A stretch of DNA of 64,000 nucleotides. It comes from Clostridia bacterium. GTDB taxonomy: Bacteria; Bacillota; Clostridia; Lachnospirales; Lachnospiraceae. This document shows, piece after piece, positions 41,551 through 50,863 of the stretch. Both the position numbers and the translations under genes were made by a program. The DNA lies in contig SAAB01000012.1 of NCBI GenBank assembly GCA_009929615.1, positions 1 through 64,000 on the forward strand, in the 5' to 3' direction. Every line of letters begins with the position of its first letter. The first letter of the stretch is position 1. The notes beneath the pieces are model-generated. The model saw nothing but the letters and a program-made list of their open reading frames with translations, ran no database searches and was not told where the DNA came from.

Positions 41551-42507
41551 TTACCTTACTTCCCCGGGATTGTCAACATTTATTCCTGTAGAACTTTCCC
41601 GATAACTGACGAAAATCCCAACAGTTATAAAGATTAGAGCAGCTATGCCCCGCACCGGTGACAAAGCCTCTTCTTCATCTAACAGAAGTGCTGATAAAAT
41701 AACCCCAAAAACTGGTGTCATAAAGCAAAATACGGCCACCTTAGATACAGGATTATATTTAAGAAGCTGACTCCAGATGGTATAAGCCATGGCCGAAGCA
41801 AATGCCAGATAAAGAAGCATTCCAAAAGCTTTTAAAGAAGGCACAGAAATCCGTCCACCCATCAGAAAGCCCACCACCATCATAAAAATACCACCTATAA
41901 GAAACTGATAACCACTGAGCATAACCGGATTATCTTTCCTTGAATAATCTTTCATAATGACGGATGAGAAAGCATAGGCCACCGTGGATAAAAGCACCAG
42001 CCCTTCGCCTTGAAAACTCATCGACAGCGACATACCGCCTCCTGTCAGATTAATGAGTACAACACCTGCAAAACCTATGATACATCCCATCAACTTTTCC
42101 CGCGTCAGTTTTTCCTGATGGAAAATAAGGCTCGCTGTTAAAATAGCAATAAAAACATTAGAACCAACGATAATTGAAGCCTTTGTTCCCGCCGTATGGG
42201 CCAGACCGATATAAAATAATATGTACTGCAAAATCGTCTGAAAGAGACTGATAATCGTTGCATGTTTCCATTCAACGCCCTTTGGCCGCAAAAACTTTCC
42301 AGACGTCAGACTGAAGAAAAAAATAACCAGTATTCCGGCAAGGAAAAAACGGCATCCAGCAAATAAAATCTGGGCTGCCGTTCCTTCTGAAGGAATTCCA
42401 AACCATTCATAGCCTATCTTTATCCCCGGAAACGCACTTCCCCATAGAAAGCAGCTGACCGAAGCCAAAAGACAGACCATCCAGGTTTTCTTTAAATACT
42501 GACTCAT
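41551..42507 (-). CDS. DMT superfamily (EamA) transporter
   Basis: A 318-residue protein with ten predicted helices from two EamA repeats (SVSCFLWGSAFPGIKIGYEWF; FASAMAYTIWSQLLKYNPVSKVAVFCFMTPVFGVILSALLLDEE). These export metabolites or amino acids. The start overlaps the glgA stop (ATGA). Functional link to glycogen synthesis is not evident; the pair is probably co-transcribed by chance of order. Confidence 0.9.
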   Translation of the reverse strand: MSQYLKKTWMVCLLASVSCFLWGSAFPGIKIGYEWFGIPSEGTAAQILFAGCRFFLAGILVIFFFSLTSGKFLRPKGVEWKHATIISLFQTILQYILFYIGLAHTAGTKASIIVGSNVFIAILTASLIFHQEKLTREKLMGCIIGFAGVVLINLTGGGMSLSMSFQGEGLVLLSTVAYAFSSVIMKDYSRKDNPVMLSGYQFLIGGIFMMVVGFLMGGRISVPSLKAFGMLLYLAFASAMAYTIWSQLLKYNPVSKVAVFCFMTPVFGVILSALLLDEEEALSPVRGIAALIFITVGIFVSYRESSTGINVDNPGEVR

Positions 42508-43943
42508 ACCAGCATCCGGTACAGGTCTTCATACCTGCGTGCGGAAACATTCCAGGAAAAATCTGCGGCCATTCCCCTGTCAATAATCTTATTCCATTCC
42601 CGCTTTTTATCGTAGTAGGTCCGTTTCGCATAATTGATAATATCCATCATCTCGTGGGCATTATAATTCGCAAAGCTGAACCCCGTACCTGTTGATTCGT
42701 ATTCATTATATGGCTGAATCGTATCCTTTAAACCACCGGTTTCACGAACAATCGGTACCGTTCCATAACGTAAACTCATGAGCTGGCTTAAGCCGCAAGG
42801 CTCGAACAGTGATGGCATAAGAAAAGCATCACAGGCTCCATAAATCCGGTGGGAACGTTCGTCCGAATAGAAAATATTCGCTGATACCCGGTCCGGATAC
42901 TTCCATGCAAAGTGCCGGAACATATTCTCGTACTTGGCATCTCCGGTTCCAAGAACAACCAACTGAGTATCCTCTGTGCAAATCTGGTCCATCATATAAG
43001 AAACCAGGTCCAGACCTTTCTGGTCTGTCAATCTCGAAACAAGGCCAATCATAAACCGGTGCTCGTTCTTCTCTAAACCAAGTTCTTCCTGAAGTGCCAG
43101 TTTATTCTTAATCTTTATCTTTCGGAAATTAATGGCATTATAGGCATTCGGCAAAGCCGCATCCGTCTCCGGATTATATTCATCATAATCAATACCGTTC
43201 AGAATTCCACTGAGTTGTCCAGAACGTGCCCGCATCAGACCATCAAGTCCCTCTCCATAAAAAGGTTTCTTAATCTCCTCTGCATAGGTCGGACTCACCG
43301 TTGTAATCCAATCTGCATAGACCAGACCACCCTTTAAGTAATTCGCATCCTTATATGCCTCCAGTTTATCCGGTGCAAACAAATAGGCCGGTAATCCGGT
43401 AATATTATGGATGTCTTTTGGATTCCATGTACCCTGAAACTTCAGATTATGAATCGTCATGACCGCTCTCATCCTTGAAAAGAACTCACCGTGACAAAAC
43501 TCTGTCTTCAAGTATACGGGTACAAGCCCTGTCTGCCAGTCGTGGCAATGAATAACATCCGGCTGAAAATCAATAACCGGAAGAATAGACAGCGCTGCTT
43601 TACTAAAAAATGCAAACTTCTCTAAGTCCCATATACCATTCTCATATGGACGGTCTCCAAAAAAATAATACTCGTTATCAATAAAATAAAAAGTAACACC
43701 GCCCCATTCTAATTCCAATATGCCTACATATCGGCTGGCCCCTGCAAAATCCATATAAAAGTGGCTTATATACTTCATCTGATTTCGGTAGCGTTCCGGT
43801 ATAACTCTGTATTTCGGGATAACAACACGGACATCAAATTCATTCTTATTGAATGACTTCGGCAAAGTGCCTGCAACATCGGCCAAACCCCCGGTCTTAA
43901 TAAATGGTACTGCTTCCGATGCAATAAATAATATCTTTTTCAT
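42504..43943 (-). CDS. glgA: Glycogen synthase
   Basis: ADP-glucose:glycogen glucosyltransferase (GT5) of 479 residues. The N-terminal FIASEAVPFIKTGGLADVAGTLPK (KTGGL) binds ADP-glucose, DVIHCHDWQTGLVPVYLK is conserved, and SLFEPCGLSQLMSLRYGTVPIVRETGGL is the C-terminal donor-site motif (E-PCGL). Length is typical. GGGGGGAGG precedes the ATG. A TATAAT (43989-43984) with weak TTTAAT -35 lies 40 bases upstream, so glgA has its own promoter in addition to any read-through from spo0A. Confidence 0.96.
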   Translation of the reverse strand: MKKILFIASEAVPFIKTGGLADVAGTLPKSFNKNEFDVRVVIPKYRVIPERYRNQMKYISHFYMDFAGASRYVGILELEWGGVTFYFIDNEYYFFGDRPYENGIWDLEKFAFFSKAALSILPVIDFQPDVIHCHDWQTGLVPVYLKTEFCHGEFFSRMRAVMTIHNLKFQGTWNPKDIHNITGLPAYLFAPDKLEAYKDANYLKGGLVYADWITTVSPTYAEEIKKPFYGEGLDGLMRARSGQLSGILNGIDYDEYNPETDAALPNAYNAINFRKIKIKNKLALQEELGLEKNEHRFMIGLVSRLTDQKGLDLVSYMMDQICTEDTQLVVLGTGDAKYENMFRHFAWKYPDRVSANIFYSDERSHRIYGACDAFLMPSLFEPCGLSQLMSLRYGTVPIVRETGGLKDTIQPYNEYESTGTGFSFANYNAHEMMDIINYAKRTYYDKKREWNKIIDRGMAADFSWNVSARRYEDLYRMLV

Positions 43944-44020
43944 ATTTATCCGCTTCCTCCCCCCAGCAATGACTGTTGTCTATATTATACAATATCGGGG
44001 GGAATATTAAAAGATATATT

Positions 44021-44821
44021 TCAGCCTTTTGCCTTGTACTCTAAACGCATCTTGTCCGAAATGAGTGCGATGAATTCAGAATTGGTAGGTTTACCCTTTC
44101 CTGTATTGATTGTATATCCAAATAACTCATTGATGGTGTCCATCTTTCCCCGGCTCCATGCCACCTCTATCGCATGACGTATCGCACGTTCCACACGACT
44201 TGGTGTCGTCTGATTCATCTTCGCAATGGTTGGATAAAGTACTTTCGTAATGGAATTAATGACTTCCCGGTTCTCCACTGACATAATAATGGCGTCTCTT
44301 AAATACTGGTAGCCTTTGATATGAGCTGGAACACCTATCTCATGAATAATATTCGTAACATCAGACTCCAGATTCTGAACCTTATATTCATTTCCGCCAT
44401 CGGATACGATATTGTGCCGGTTGTGAATCAGTTTTGAAACTTTTGCCCTCTGCACCTGTTTGATTTTATTAAGAACCGTATCATTATCAAAAGGTTTCAT
44501 AATATAATAACTGGCTCCCAGTGCAAAAGCATCCTCCGTAATATTCTCCTGTCCGATAGCTGAAATTACAATGAAGGCTGGCTTCTTTTTCAAATTAGTT
44601 TCATCATTAATCTTCTGCATCACTTCTAATCCATCGAGTTTTGGCATAATTAAATCCAGCAGCACCACATCTGGTTCCTCTTTATGAATCAATTCCAGAG
44701 CCTGAATGCCATCTCCACCCTTTCCAACCACAGCTATATGGTTGTCCTCATTCAAAATATTTTCCAAAAGCGTCTGCATCCGCTCATTATCATCGACAAT
44801 TGCAACATTGATTTTACTCAC
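44021..44821 (-). CDS. spo0A: Sporulation master regulator Spo0A
   Basis: Response regulator of 266 residues controlling entry to sporulation. The receiver domain has [20 protein letters not shown] with the acidic pair, [17 protein letters not shown] with the phosphorylated Asp (about 56), and [11 protein letters not shown] with the Lys. The C-terminal Spo0A_C DNA-binding domain has [31 protein letters not shown]...[19 protein letters not shown], nearly invariant. I use the GTG at 44821 with AAGGAGG; the ATG-extended frame is not conserved-looking. Gene stands alone, downstream of an M23 peptidase. Confidence 0.97.
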   Translation of the reverse strand: MSKINVAIVDDNERMQTLLENILNEDNHIAVVGKGGDGIQALELIHKEEPDVVLLDLIMPKLDGLEVMQKINDETNLKKKPAFIVISAIGQENITEDAFALGASYYIMKPFDNDTVLNKIKQVQRAKVSKLIHNRHNIVSDGGNEYKVQNLESDVTNIIHEIGVPAHIKGYQYLRDAIIMSVENREVINSITKVLYPTIAKMNQTTPSRVERAIRHAIEVAWSRGKMDTINELFGYTINTGKGKPTNSEFIALISDKMRLEYKAKG

Positions 44822-44851
44822 AGTATTTTCCTCCTTGATATCTGTCAAACT

Positions 44852-44960
44852 ATTAGTATTATATTCTCTGTAAAAGGCATACCGCAAGAATAACCAATCG
44901 CAAGCTTCGACGTGATAGAACACACCCCGACGTCCTGTCCACTGACTCGACATTTTTCTC
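44852..44960 (-). promoter_or_regulatory. spo0A promoter region with 0A-box-like sites
   Basis: Minus strand TTGCGG (44887-44882), 18 bases, TATAAT (44863-44858). AGAGAATAT overlapping the -10 matches the sigma-H -10 consensus RNNGAAT, though a good sigma-H -35 is not seen. TGTCGAG (near 44,950) and CGTCGAAG (near 44,910) resemble 0A boxes, consistent with autoregulation. Confidence 0.5.
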
Positions 44961-44998
44961 CTTTTATTTCGCACTTCTTCTATAAATTTCCCGTAATT

Positions 44999-45982
44999 TT
45001 AAATCCTTATTTGATAAACCCGATACCATTCCTTCGTTTCGTCATCTCTTATTACCTCTGATGAATGTTTGGAAAGGAACCGTACCAGACCATATAAATC
45101 AATCCATATTTCTCCATTTCCCTCCCTCTGGGACTCATCAAAAATCAACTGCATCCCTAAATGCAGATGACAGACTTTAATATTATTCACATTTTCTTCC
45201 GTGCTGTACCCCGTCCGCCCCATATATCCAATAACATCTCCGGCCTGCACAATATCACCCTCTTTGAGATTCATGGCATAGGGTCTATTCTGACGCAGAT
45301 GGGCATAATAGTAGTATCGTTTTCCATCCAGGCTATCAATACCTATGCGCCATCCCCCAAACTGATTCCATCCCAGGGCAGATACCTTTCCCGTCTCAAT
45401 GGCAATAATCGGCGTTCCCAGCTGTCCGGTCAAATCATGTCCCAAATGAGTTCTACGGTAGCCATAGCTTCTGGCAGCCCCGAAATCATCATAATGCGTA
45501 TAGTAAAAACCTTTTGCAATGGGACTGAATACCTTTAAACCATAAAGCTTCTTCCATTCCCTTGTCTCTGTCTCAATCTCATATTCCCCTACCATTCCAC
45601 CGAGCACTGCCCTGTAGGCCTCCAAATAATAGTCATAATACTTCATATCTTTTGTCAGTTTTTCAATGCCCTCCGCCTGAATCTTCTTTGCTGCTGCCGC
45701 CATATCCTCATCCCGGTACCGGCTGAACTCACCACCATACTCTACGGCAAGATATGCCAGTAATTCTATCCAGTCTAAATGATTTTCACCGCCATAGCTT
45801 TCCACATCATAGGTATACGCTGCCTCTAATGCCTCATAACTGACTTTAAAATCGACCCACTGGATAAAGTTCTCTCCTGCGACAGAACTTGTCCTTTCAT
45901 AGAACCTCAGTGCACCAAAAATAATCAAAAATGTCAGAACACACACCTGTGCCCCTATAATCTCCCTGCTTTTTCTCTCCAT
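44999..45982 (-). CDS. M23 family metallopeptidase, membrane-anchored
   Basis: A 327-residue protein. An N-terminal TM (IIGAQVCVLTFLIIFGALRFY) is followed by an extracellular helical region and a C-terminal LytM domain: RRTHLGHDLTGQLGTPIIAIETG has HxGxD and KVCHLHLGMQL the HxH, so the Zn site is complete. Predicted to cleave peptidoglycan cross-bridges outside the membrane. Start at ATG 45982 after AAGGGCGG. Sits 178 bases upstream of spo0A, where many Clostridia carry spoIVB; a sporulation role such as SpoIIQ-like function is possible but not shown. Confidence 0.85.
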   Translation of the reverse strand: MERKSREIIGAQVCVLTFLIIFGALRFYERTSSVAGENFIQWVDFKVSYEALEAAYTYDVESYGGENHLDWIELLAYLAVEYGGEFSRYRDEDMAAAAKKIQAEGIEKLTKDMKYYDYYLEAYRAVLGGMVGEYEIETETREWKKLYGLKVFSPIAKGFYYTHYDDFGAARSYGYRRTHLGHDLTGQLGTPIIAIETGKVSALGWNQFGGWRIGIDSLDGKRYYYYAHLRQNRPYAMNLKEGDIVQAGDVIGYMGRTGYSTEENVNNIKVCHLHLGMQLIFDESQREGNGEIWIDLYGLVRFLSKHSSEVIRDDETKEWYRVYQIRI

Positions 45983-46068
45983 GCCATCCGCCCTTTCTCC
46001 TCCAAGCTTCACAAAATAATCTATGCACGGAAAAGCGAAAAAGAACTGGCAGTTCTTCATTTTATTTT

Positions 46069-47451
46069 CTACAGGAAAATATACTTCAAAATAAATAAAA
46101 CAGCCAATATATACATCAACGCACTTATTTTTTTCTCTTTGAACTTACCTGTAAAAAGATTGACTCCAACATAGGAAAGAACGCCCATGGATATACCTTC
46201 GGAAATACTGTAGAAGAAAGGCATCGCACTAATACAGATAAAACATGGGATTGCTTCGCTGTCATCTTCAAAATCAATATTCACAACATTACTCAGCATA
46301 TAGAAGCCAACAATAATCAATGCCGGTGCTGTAGCATAGGAAGGAATTGCCAAAAAGATTGGTGACAGTAAGAGCGATAAAGCGAAAAGAACCCCTGCCG
46401 TCAATGCTGTCAGACCTGTTCGTCCCCCTTCTGTTACACCGGAAGCACTTTCTACAAAGGTTGTTATTGTGGAAGTACCCAGAACCGCACCTGCCGTCGT
46501 TGCAACCGCATCTGCCATCAACGCCCCCTTAATTCCTGGAAGTTTGCCTTCCTCATCCAGCATACCTGCCTTCGAGGAAACACCAATTAAAGTTCCGATG
46601 GTATCAAATAAATCAACAAATAAAAAGGCAGAGATAATAACAATAAAATTCAATGAAAAGACATTTGAAAAATCAAGCTTAAAGAAAACCGGTGCCAGAC
46701 TTGGAACAGCAATACCGTTGCTGAAATCGGGCAGCAGATTATAAAAGCCCAGTTCCGGATTTGGAATATAGAAGCCTGCAAACTGACAGATAATACCCAT
46801 AATCCATGTAATCAAAATACCCCAGAGAATATTTCCTTTAATCTTTTTAACGACCAGAATACCCGTAATCACAACACCTATAATAGCAAGTAAAACAGTA
46901 ATTCCAACATCGTTCATTGTAGCCTCAACACCATTCGCCAGATTGTAGCCCTCAATAGAAAACAGTTCAACCAGTGTTGCACCGCCAATACTGATATTCG
47001 CATTCTGAAGACCGATAAATGCAATAAAAAGACCAATACCTACACTGACTGCAGATTTTAAATTTTTAGGTATGGCATTAAAAATAGCCTCACGGACATT
47101 CGTTATAGAAAGAACAATAAAAATAAGACCTTCAACAAATACTGCCGTCAATGCTGTCTGCCAGGAGTATCCCATACCGATAACAACCGTATAGGCAAAA
47201 TATGCATTCAATCCCATTCCCGGTGCCAATGCAAATGGATAATTTGCAAAAAGAGCCATGCATAGTGTACCAAGAAATGAAGCTAAAGCTGTTGCCGTAA
47301 ACACAGCTCCCTGGTCCATACCCGCTGCTGCAAGAATACTTGGATTTACCGCCAAAATATAAGCCATCGTCATAAAGGTAGTTATTCCGGCCAATATTTC
47401 TGTTTTTACATTCGTATGATGTTTGCTGAGTTTAAATATTTTTTCTAACAT
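46069..47451 (-). CDS. NCS2/AzgA-type purine permease
   Basis: A 460-residue permease with about 12-14 helices. LAGITTFMTMAYILAVNPSILAAAGMDQGAVFTATALAS and the ALAPGMGLNAYFAYTVV segment are diagnostic of the AzgA/PbuG/PbuO branch, which imports adenine, guanine or hypoxanthine by proton symport. SKAGMLDEEGKLPGIKGALMADAVATTAGAVLGTSTITTFVESASGVTEGGRTGLTAL is the substrate-site region. No purine riboswitch core is seen upstream. Lies 9 bases before the M23 gene's upstream region, with separate function. Confidence 0.93.
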   Translation of the reverse strand: MLEKIFKLSKHHTNVKTEILAGITTFMTMAYILAVNPSILAAAGMDQGAVFTATALASFLGTLCMALFANYPFALAPGMGLNAYFAYTVVIGMGYSWQTALTAVFVEGLIFIVLSITNVREAIFNAIPKNLKSAVSVGIGLFIAFIGLQNANISIGGATLVELFSIEGYNLANGVEATMNDVGITVLLAIIGVVITGILVVKKIKGNILWGILITWIMGIICQFAGFYIPNPELGFYNLLPDFSNGIAVPSLAPVFFKLDFSNVFSLNFIVIISAFLFVDLFDTIGTLIGVSSKAGMLDEEGKLPGIKGALMADAVATTAGAVLGTSTITTFVESASGVTEGGRTGLTALTAGVLFALSLLLSPIFLAIPSYATAPALIIVGFYMLSNVVNIDFEDDSEAIPCFICISAMPFFYSISEGISMGVLSYVGVNLFTGKFKEKKISALMYILAVLFILKYIFL

Positions 47452-47543
47452 CTCTTTTCCTCCTCCGTGATTTACTGTTTAGTTTACCAACTGCCGTAAA
47501 AATGTAATCTTTTTTAAATTGTTAATTTTTTCCGTCAAGGGGT

Positions 47544-47610
47544 CTTCTCAAAAATGGTCAACGGAGTATACTTAGTATTAACCGACACGGTTAATGGAGG
47601 TGGTTTTATC
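47544..47610 (+). promoter_or_regulatory. TetR promoter, operator and ATC start
   Basis: TATACT (47567-47572) is followed by ATTAACCGACACGGTTAAT (47577-47595), an inverted repeat with 8-bp arms at the predicted transcription start, and then GGAGG seven bases before ATC (47608-47610). The operator position makes the upstream ATG at 47554 unlikely. The -35 is weak (TTCTCA-like). Confidence 0.6.
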
Positions 47611-48228
47611 AACGAAAAATTTTATTCTCTACCCGAAGAGAAACAGCACCGTATTATTAATGCGGGATATCATGTATTTGGCTATAACAGCTATAAAAAA
47701 AGTCCGGTCAGCGAGATAGCTCTGACTGCCGGTATTAGTAAATCTCTTCTTTTTCACTATTTTCATAACAAAAAAGAACTTTATCTCTTTCTTTGGAACG
47801 AGGCAATGAAACTGACGAGCAGAGCCCTTGTCGATGGACACTGTTATGAGTCCTGTGATTTGTTTGAAATGATGCTCCGGGGTATGAATGCCAAATTTTC
47901 CCTGATGAAGATTTATCCGGACCTCACCGCATTCACTATGAATGCTTTTTATGAGAAAGACCCCGCGGTCTCTTCTGAAATTCAGCAAAGTTATCAGACT
48001 GTAGCTGCATCCAGTACAACGTCTACTCTGAAGGGTCTTAATCCCGCAGATTTTCGTTCGGGTCTGGACATAGAAATGATGATTAAAACAATGTACTGGA
48101 CCTGCGAGGGTTATCTTTGGGAGGCCCTCAAATCCGATCATATAGATATTGATGTCTGGGAAAAGGATTTTAAGAAGATTATTGAATTTTGGAAATCTGC
48201 CTATTGCAGAGAAGAGCAGAAAGGATAG
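47608..48228 (+). CDS. TetR/AcrR family regulator
   Basis: A 206-residue regulator. NEKFYSLPEEKQHRIINAGYHVFGYNSYKKSPVSEIALTAGISKSLLFHYFHNKKELYLFLW is a clear TetR domain. The remaining helices bind an unknown ligand. No ATG, GTG or TTG lies at the natural start: an optimal GGAGG precedes an ATC codon at 47608, while the only ATG (47554) lies upstream of the likely transcription start. I therefore list the ATC. It is followed after 3 bases by an ABC ATPase gene and so likely controls its own transporter operon. Confidence 0.85.
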   Translation: MNEKFYSLPEEKQHRIINAGYHVFGYNSYKKSPVSEIALTAGISKSLLFHYFHNKKELYLFLWNEAMKLTSRALVDGHCYESCDLFEMMLRGMNAKFSLMKIYPDLTAFTMNAFYEKDPAVSSEIQQSYQTVAASSTTSTLKGLNPADFRSGLDIEMMIKTMYWTCEGYLWEALKSDHIDIDVWEKDFKKIIEFWKSAYCREEQKG

Positions 48229-48231
48229 CCT

Positions 48232-49113
48232 ATGAAAATTATTGAGACAAAGAATCTTACAAAATATTATGGAAAAGCCAGGGGGATTATTGATTTAAAT
48301 CTGGATGTGGCACAGAGCGAAATCTTCGGTTTTATCGGCCCCAATGGTGCCGGAAAAAGCACTACCATCCGAACCCTTCTCGGACTCATTTCACCAACCT
48401 CCGGCAATGCTTCCATCTTCGGTAAGGATATTCTAAAAGATAAAACAGAAATTTTATCAAACATTGGCTATATGCCTTCCGAAGCTATGTTTTATAATAA
48501 TATGCGCGTTCATGAAGTCATTCGTCTTTCTGCAGATTTGCACAAAAAAGACTGCCGAAAAAATGCAGCCCAGCTCTGTAAACGCTTTGATTTGGACACG
48601 AAGAAAAAAGTAAACGAGTTATCCCTTGGTAATCGAAAGAAAGTGTCTATTGTCTGTGCTTTCCAACATCAGCCTGACTTATACATTCTCGATGAGCCGA
48701 CCAGTGGTCTGGACCCGCTGATGCAAAAAGCCTTTTTTGAACTGATTCATGAAAGACAGCAACAGGGCGGAACCGTTTTTTTATCATCCCATGTTCTCTC
48801 TGAAATTCAGCGTCACTGCCAGCGGGCTGCCATCATTCGTGAAGGACGTCTTATCGCCTGCGATTTGGTTGAAAATCTTTCCAATACAAAAGCACGTCAG
48901 GTAGTTCTCCATGGTGTTAACACCGTACCTGCTCTCTCTGACTTGAAAAATATTGAAACCTCAACGAACTCTGTCAGCTTTTTATTCCAGGGCAATATGA
49001 AAGACTTAATTTCTGAAATAGACAAACTGCCTATTACGGATATGACCATTACAGAACCGGAACTGGAAGAAATCTTTATGCACTTCTATGAAGGCGAGGT
49101 GACGTCAAAATGA
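48232..49113 (+). CDS. ABC transporter ATPase (ABC-2 exporter type)
   Basis: A 293-residue ATPase. GFIGPNGAGKSTTIRTLLGLI is the Walker A, LSLGNRKKVSIVCAFQHQPDLYILDEPTSGLDPL the signature and Walker B, and LSSHVLSEIQRHC the switch. The signature is LSLGNR rather than LSGGQ, as in many CcmA-type ATPases. Partner of the membrane protein downstream, whose start overlaps the stop by 4 bases. Drug, bacteriocin or lipid export is possible. Confidence 0.92.
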   Translation: MKIIETKNLTKYYGKARGIIDLNLDVAQSEIFGFIGPNGAGKSTTIRTLLGLISPTSGNASIFGKDILKDKTEILSNIGYMPSEAMFYNNMRVHEVIRLSADLHKKDCRKNAAQLCKRFDLDTKKKVNELSLGNRKKVSIVCAFQHQPDLYILDEPTSGLDPLMQKAFFELIHERQQQGGTVFLSSHVLSEIQRHCQRAAIIREGRLIACDLVENLSNTKARQVVLHGVNTVPALSDLKNIETSTNSVSFLFQGNMKDLISEIDKLPITDMTITEPELEEIFMHFYEGEVTSK

Positions 49114-49898
49114 CTATTTTAATTCACGAACTAAAACGTAATCGTATTTCATTTCTCATTTGGACAATATCCATCGCATTTATGCTTTTTATCTGCATGA
49201 TTATGTATCCTGAAATGAAAACCAGTATGAATAGTGTCACGGATATGTTTGCCAACATGGGCGGATTCACAGAAGCCTTTGGTATGGACCAGGTAAATTT
49301 CGGTGAGGTTATGGGCTTTTACGCCATTGAATGTGGCAATATTCTGGGCATTGGCGGTGGTTTTTTTGCTGCTCTTTTAGGTATTGGTATTCTCTCCAAA
49401 GAAGAAAAAGAACGGACAGCCGAGTTTCTCTTAACCCATCCTATCCGTCGTTCTTCCGTTATATTCCAGAAGCTTCTCGCTGTTTTACTTCAGCTTCTGA
49501 TAATGAATCTGGTTTTAACTGCTGCATCTGCTGCTTCCTTTGCACTGATAGGCGAAACACTGGCTATGAAAGAATTTCTTCTGCTTCATACAGCCTACCT
49601 TGTTCTACAATTAGAAATCGCCTGCATATGCTTTGGTATTTCAGCTTTTATCCGTCAGAGCGGGCTTGGTGTCGGGCTTGGACTCGCCGCCATCCTGTAC
49701 TTTGCCAATATCATTGGAAATATCAATTCCTCCGGTGAATTTATCAAATACATCACCCCTTTTGCCTATGCTGAAGCTTCAGACATTATCTCATCTGCAA
49801 GTATCGAGATGCCTCTGATGCTCCTTGGCTGTCTTTATGGCATTGCCGGCATTGTAGCTGCATTTATCAAATATATGCGAAAAGACATTGCAGCTTAA
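49110..49898 (+). CDS. ABC-2 transporter permease
   Basis: A 262-residue membrane protein with about six helices: one near residues 10-32, a cluster from 70 to 250. IGILSKEEKERTAEFLLTHPIRRSSVIFQKLLAVLLQLLIMN is the ABC-2 amphipathic pattern (KEE...T..LL..P.RR). Forms an exporter with the preceding ATPase under the TetR gene. The stop codon overlaps the convergent bioB stop. Confidence 0.9.
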   Translation: MTILIHELKRNRISFLIWTISIAFMLFICMIMYPEMKTSMNSVTDMFANMGGFTEAFGMDQVNFGEVMGFYAIECGNILGIGGGFFAALLGIGILSKEEKERTAEFLLTHPIRRSSVIFQKLLAVLLQLLIMNLVLTAASAASFALIGETLAMKEFLLLHTAYLVLQLEIACICFGISAFIRQSGLGVGLGLAAILYFANIIGNINSSGEFIKYITPFAYAEASDIISSASIEMPLMLLGCLYGIAGIVAAFIKYMRKDIAA

Positions 49899-50857
49899 AT
49901 TTCAAATCCCAGAGATATCAACATGTCCTTATCTTCGTCAATATTATTGCCTGAAGTGGTCAGCATATCTCCTGTAATTGTCGCATTGACACCTGCTTTA
50001 AAAGCCTTTGCTCCGGAATTCTCCATAAGAATTCGGCCTGCGGCAAGGCGTATAGATGACTCCGGATTCAGATAGCGGAACATGGCTGTCGTCCGGAGTA
50101 TTTCATTTTCAGAAAGAACCTCTATCCCGCCACATCCAGTACCTTCAATAGGCATCAGTGCATTGATTGGTATCGATTCCACTTCGAACTCAGCTAGGGT
50201 TAATGCCATATCTATTCTGTCTTCAAAGAACTCTCCCATACCGATAATTCCACCGGAACAGACAGATAATCCAACCTCATGGGCCAACTTAATTCCGTTA
50301 ATCTTATCCTCAAAGTTATGGGTTGTACATATATTTGGAAAATTTCTTTTTGATGTTTCGATATTTTCATGATACATACTCACACCACTGTCCTTGAGCC
50401 GGATAAAGGCATCTTTTGTGAGAATCCCATGGGATGCACAGAGCTTAATAGAAAATTTCTCATACATTCTCTTGTAGGCCTTACAGGCTTTTTCTAAATC
50501 TTCACCTTCCAGCGTTCTCCCTGCTGTAACAATGGAATAGCGATGAACACCTTTTTTATCATGATATTCACAATCATCAATAATCTTTTCTTCGGCAAGA
50601 AAATCATAAACCTGAACATCTGTATGATGATGGGCACTTTGTGCACAGAATTTACAATTTTCACTGCATCTGCCACTCCGGCCGTTAATGATTGAACACA
50701 ACTCCACACGATTTCCACAAAGCTTCTCTCGAATCAGGTCTGCTCCGTGGCATAATTCATCTAAATCCACATTCTTAAAAAAGCTTAAATCATCTGTCCG
50801 TTTCAAGCGTTTTCCCTGAATGATTTCATCTGCAAGTTTTAAAATATCCATGCTCAT
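49895..50857 (-). CDS. bioB: Biotin synthase
   Basis: Radical-SAM enzyme of 320 residues converting dethiobiotin to biotin. RCSENCKFCAQSAHHHTD carries the CxxxCxxC cluster motif (about 63-70). Cys residues in SIKLCASHGIL, CTTHN and the Arg in ESSIRLAAGRIL coordinate the auxiliary [2Fe-2S] cluster as in BioB. The absence of other bio genes nearby, and bioY just upstream, suggests partial synthesis or import of precursors. Gap to bioY is 6 bases. Confidence 0.95.
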   Translation of the reverse strand: MSMDILKLADEIIQGKRLKRTDDLSFFKNVDLDELCHGADLIREKLCGNRVELCSIINGRSGRCSENCKFCAQSAHHHTDVQVYDFLAEEKIIDDCEYHDKKGVHRYSIVTAGRTLEGEDLEKACKAYKRMYEKFSIKLCASHGILTKDAFIRLKDSGVSMYHENIETSKRNFPNICTTHNFEDKINGIKLAHEVGLSVCSGGIIGMGEFFEDRIDMALTLAEFEVESIPINALMPIEGTGCGGIEVLSENEILRTTAMFRYLNPESSIRLAAGRILMENSGAKAFKAGVNATITGDMLTTSGNNIDEDKDMLISLGFEI

Positions 50858-50863
50858 CTGCTC

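Noticed and set aside
47452-47553. Purine riboswitch upstream of the NCS2 permease
   Set aside because: The conserved purine aptamer core elements are not present in the 100 bases before the start.
49331-49738. 135-codon frame inside the ABC-2 permease
   Set aside because: Shadow frame of a clearly coding gene, with no start signal.
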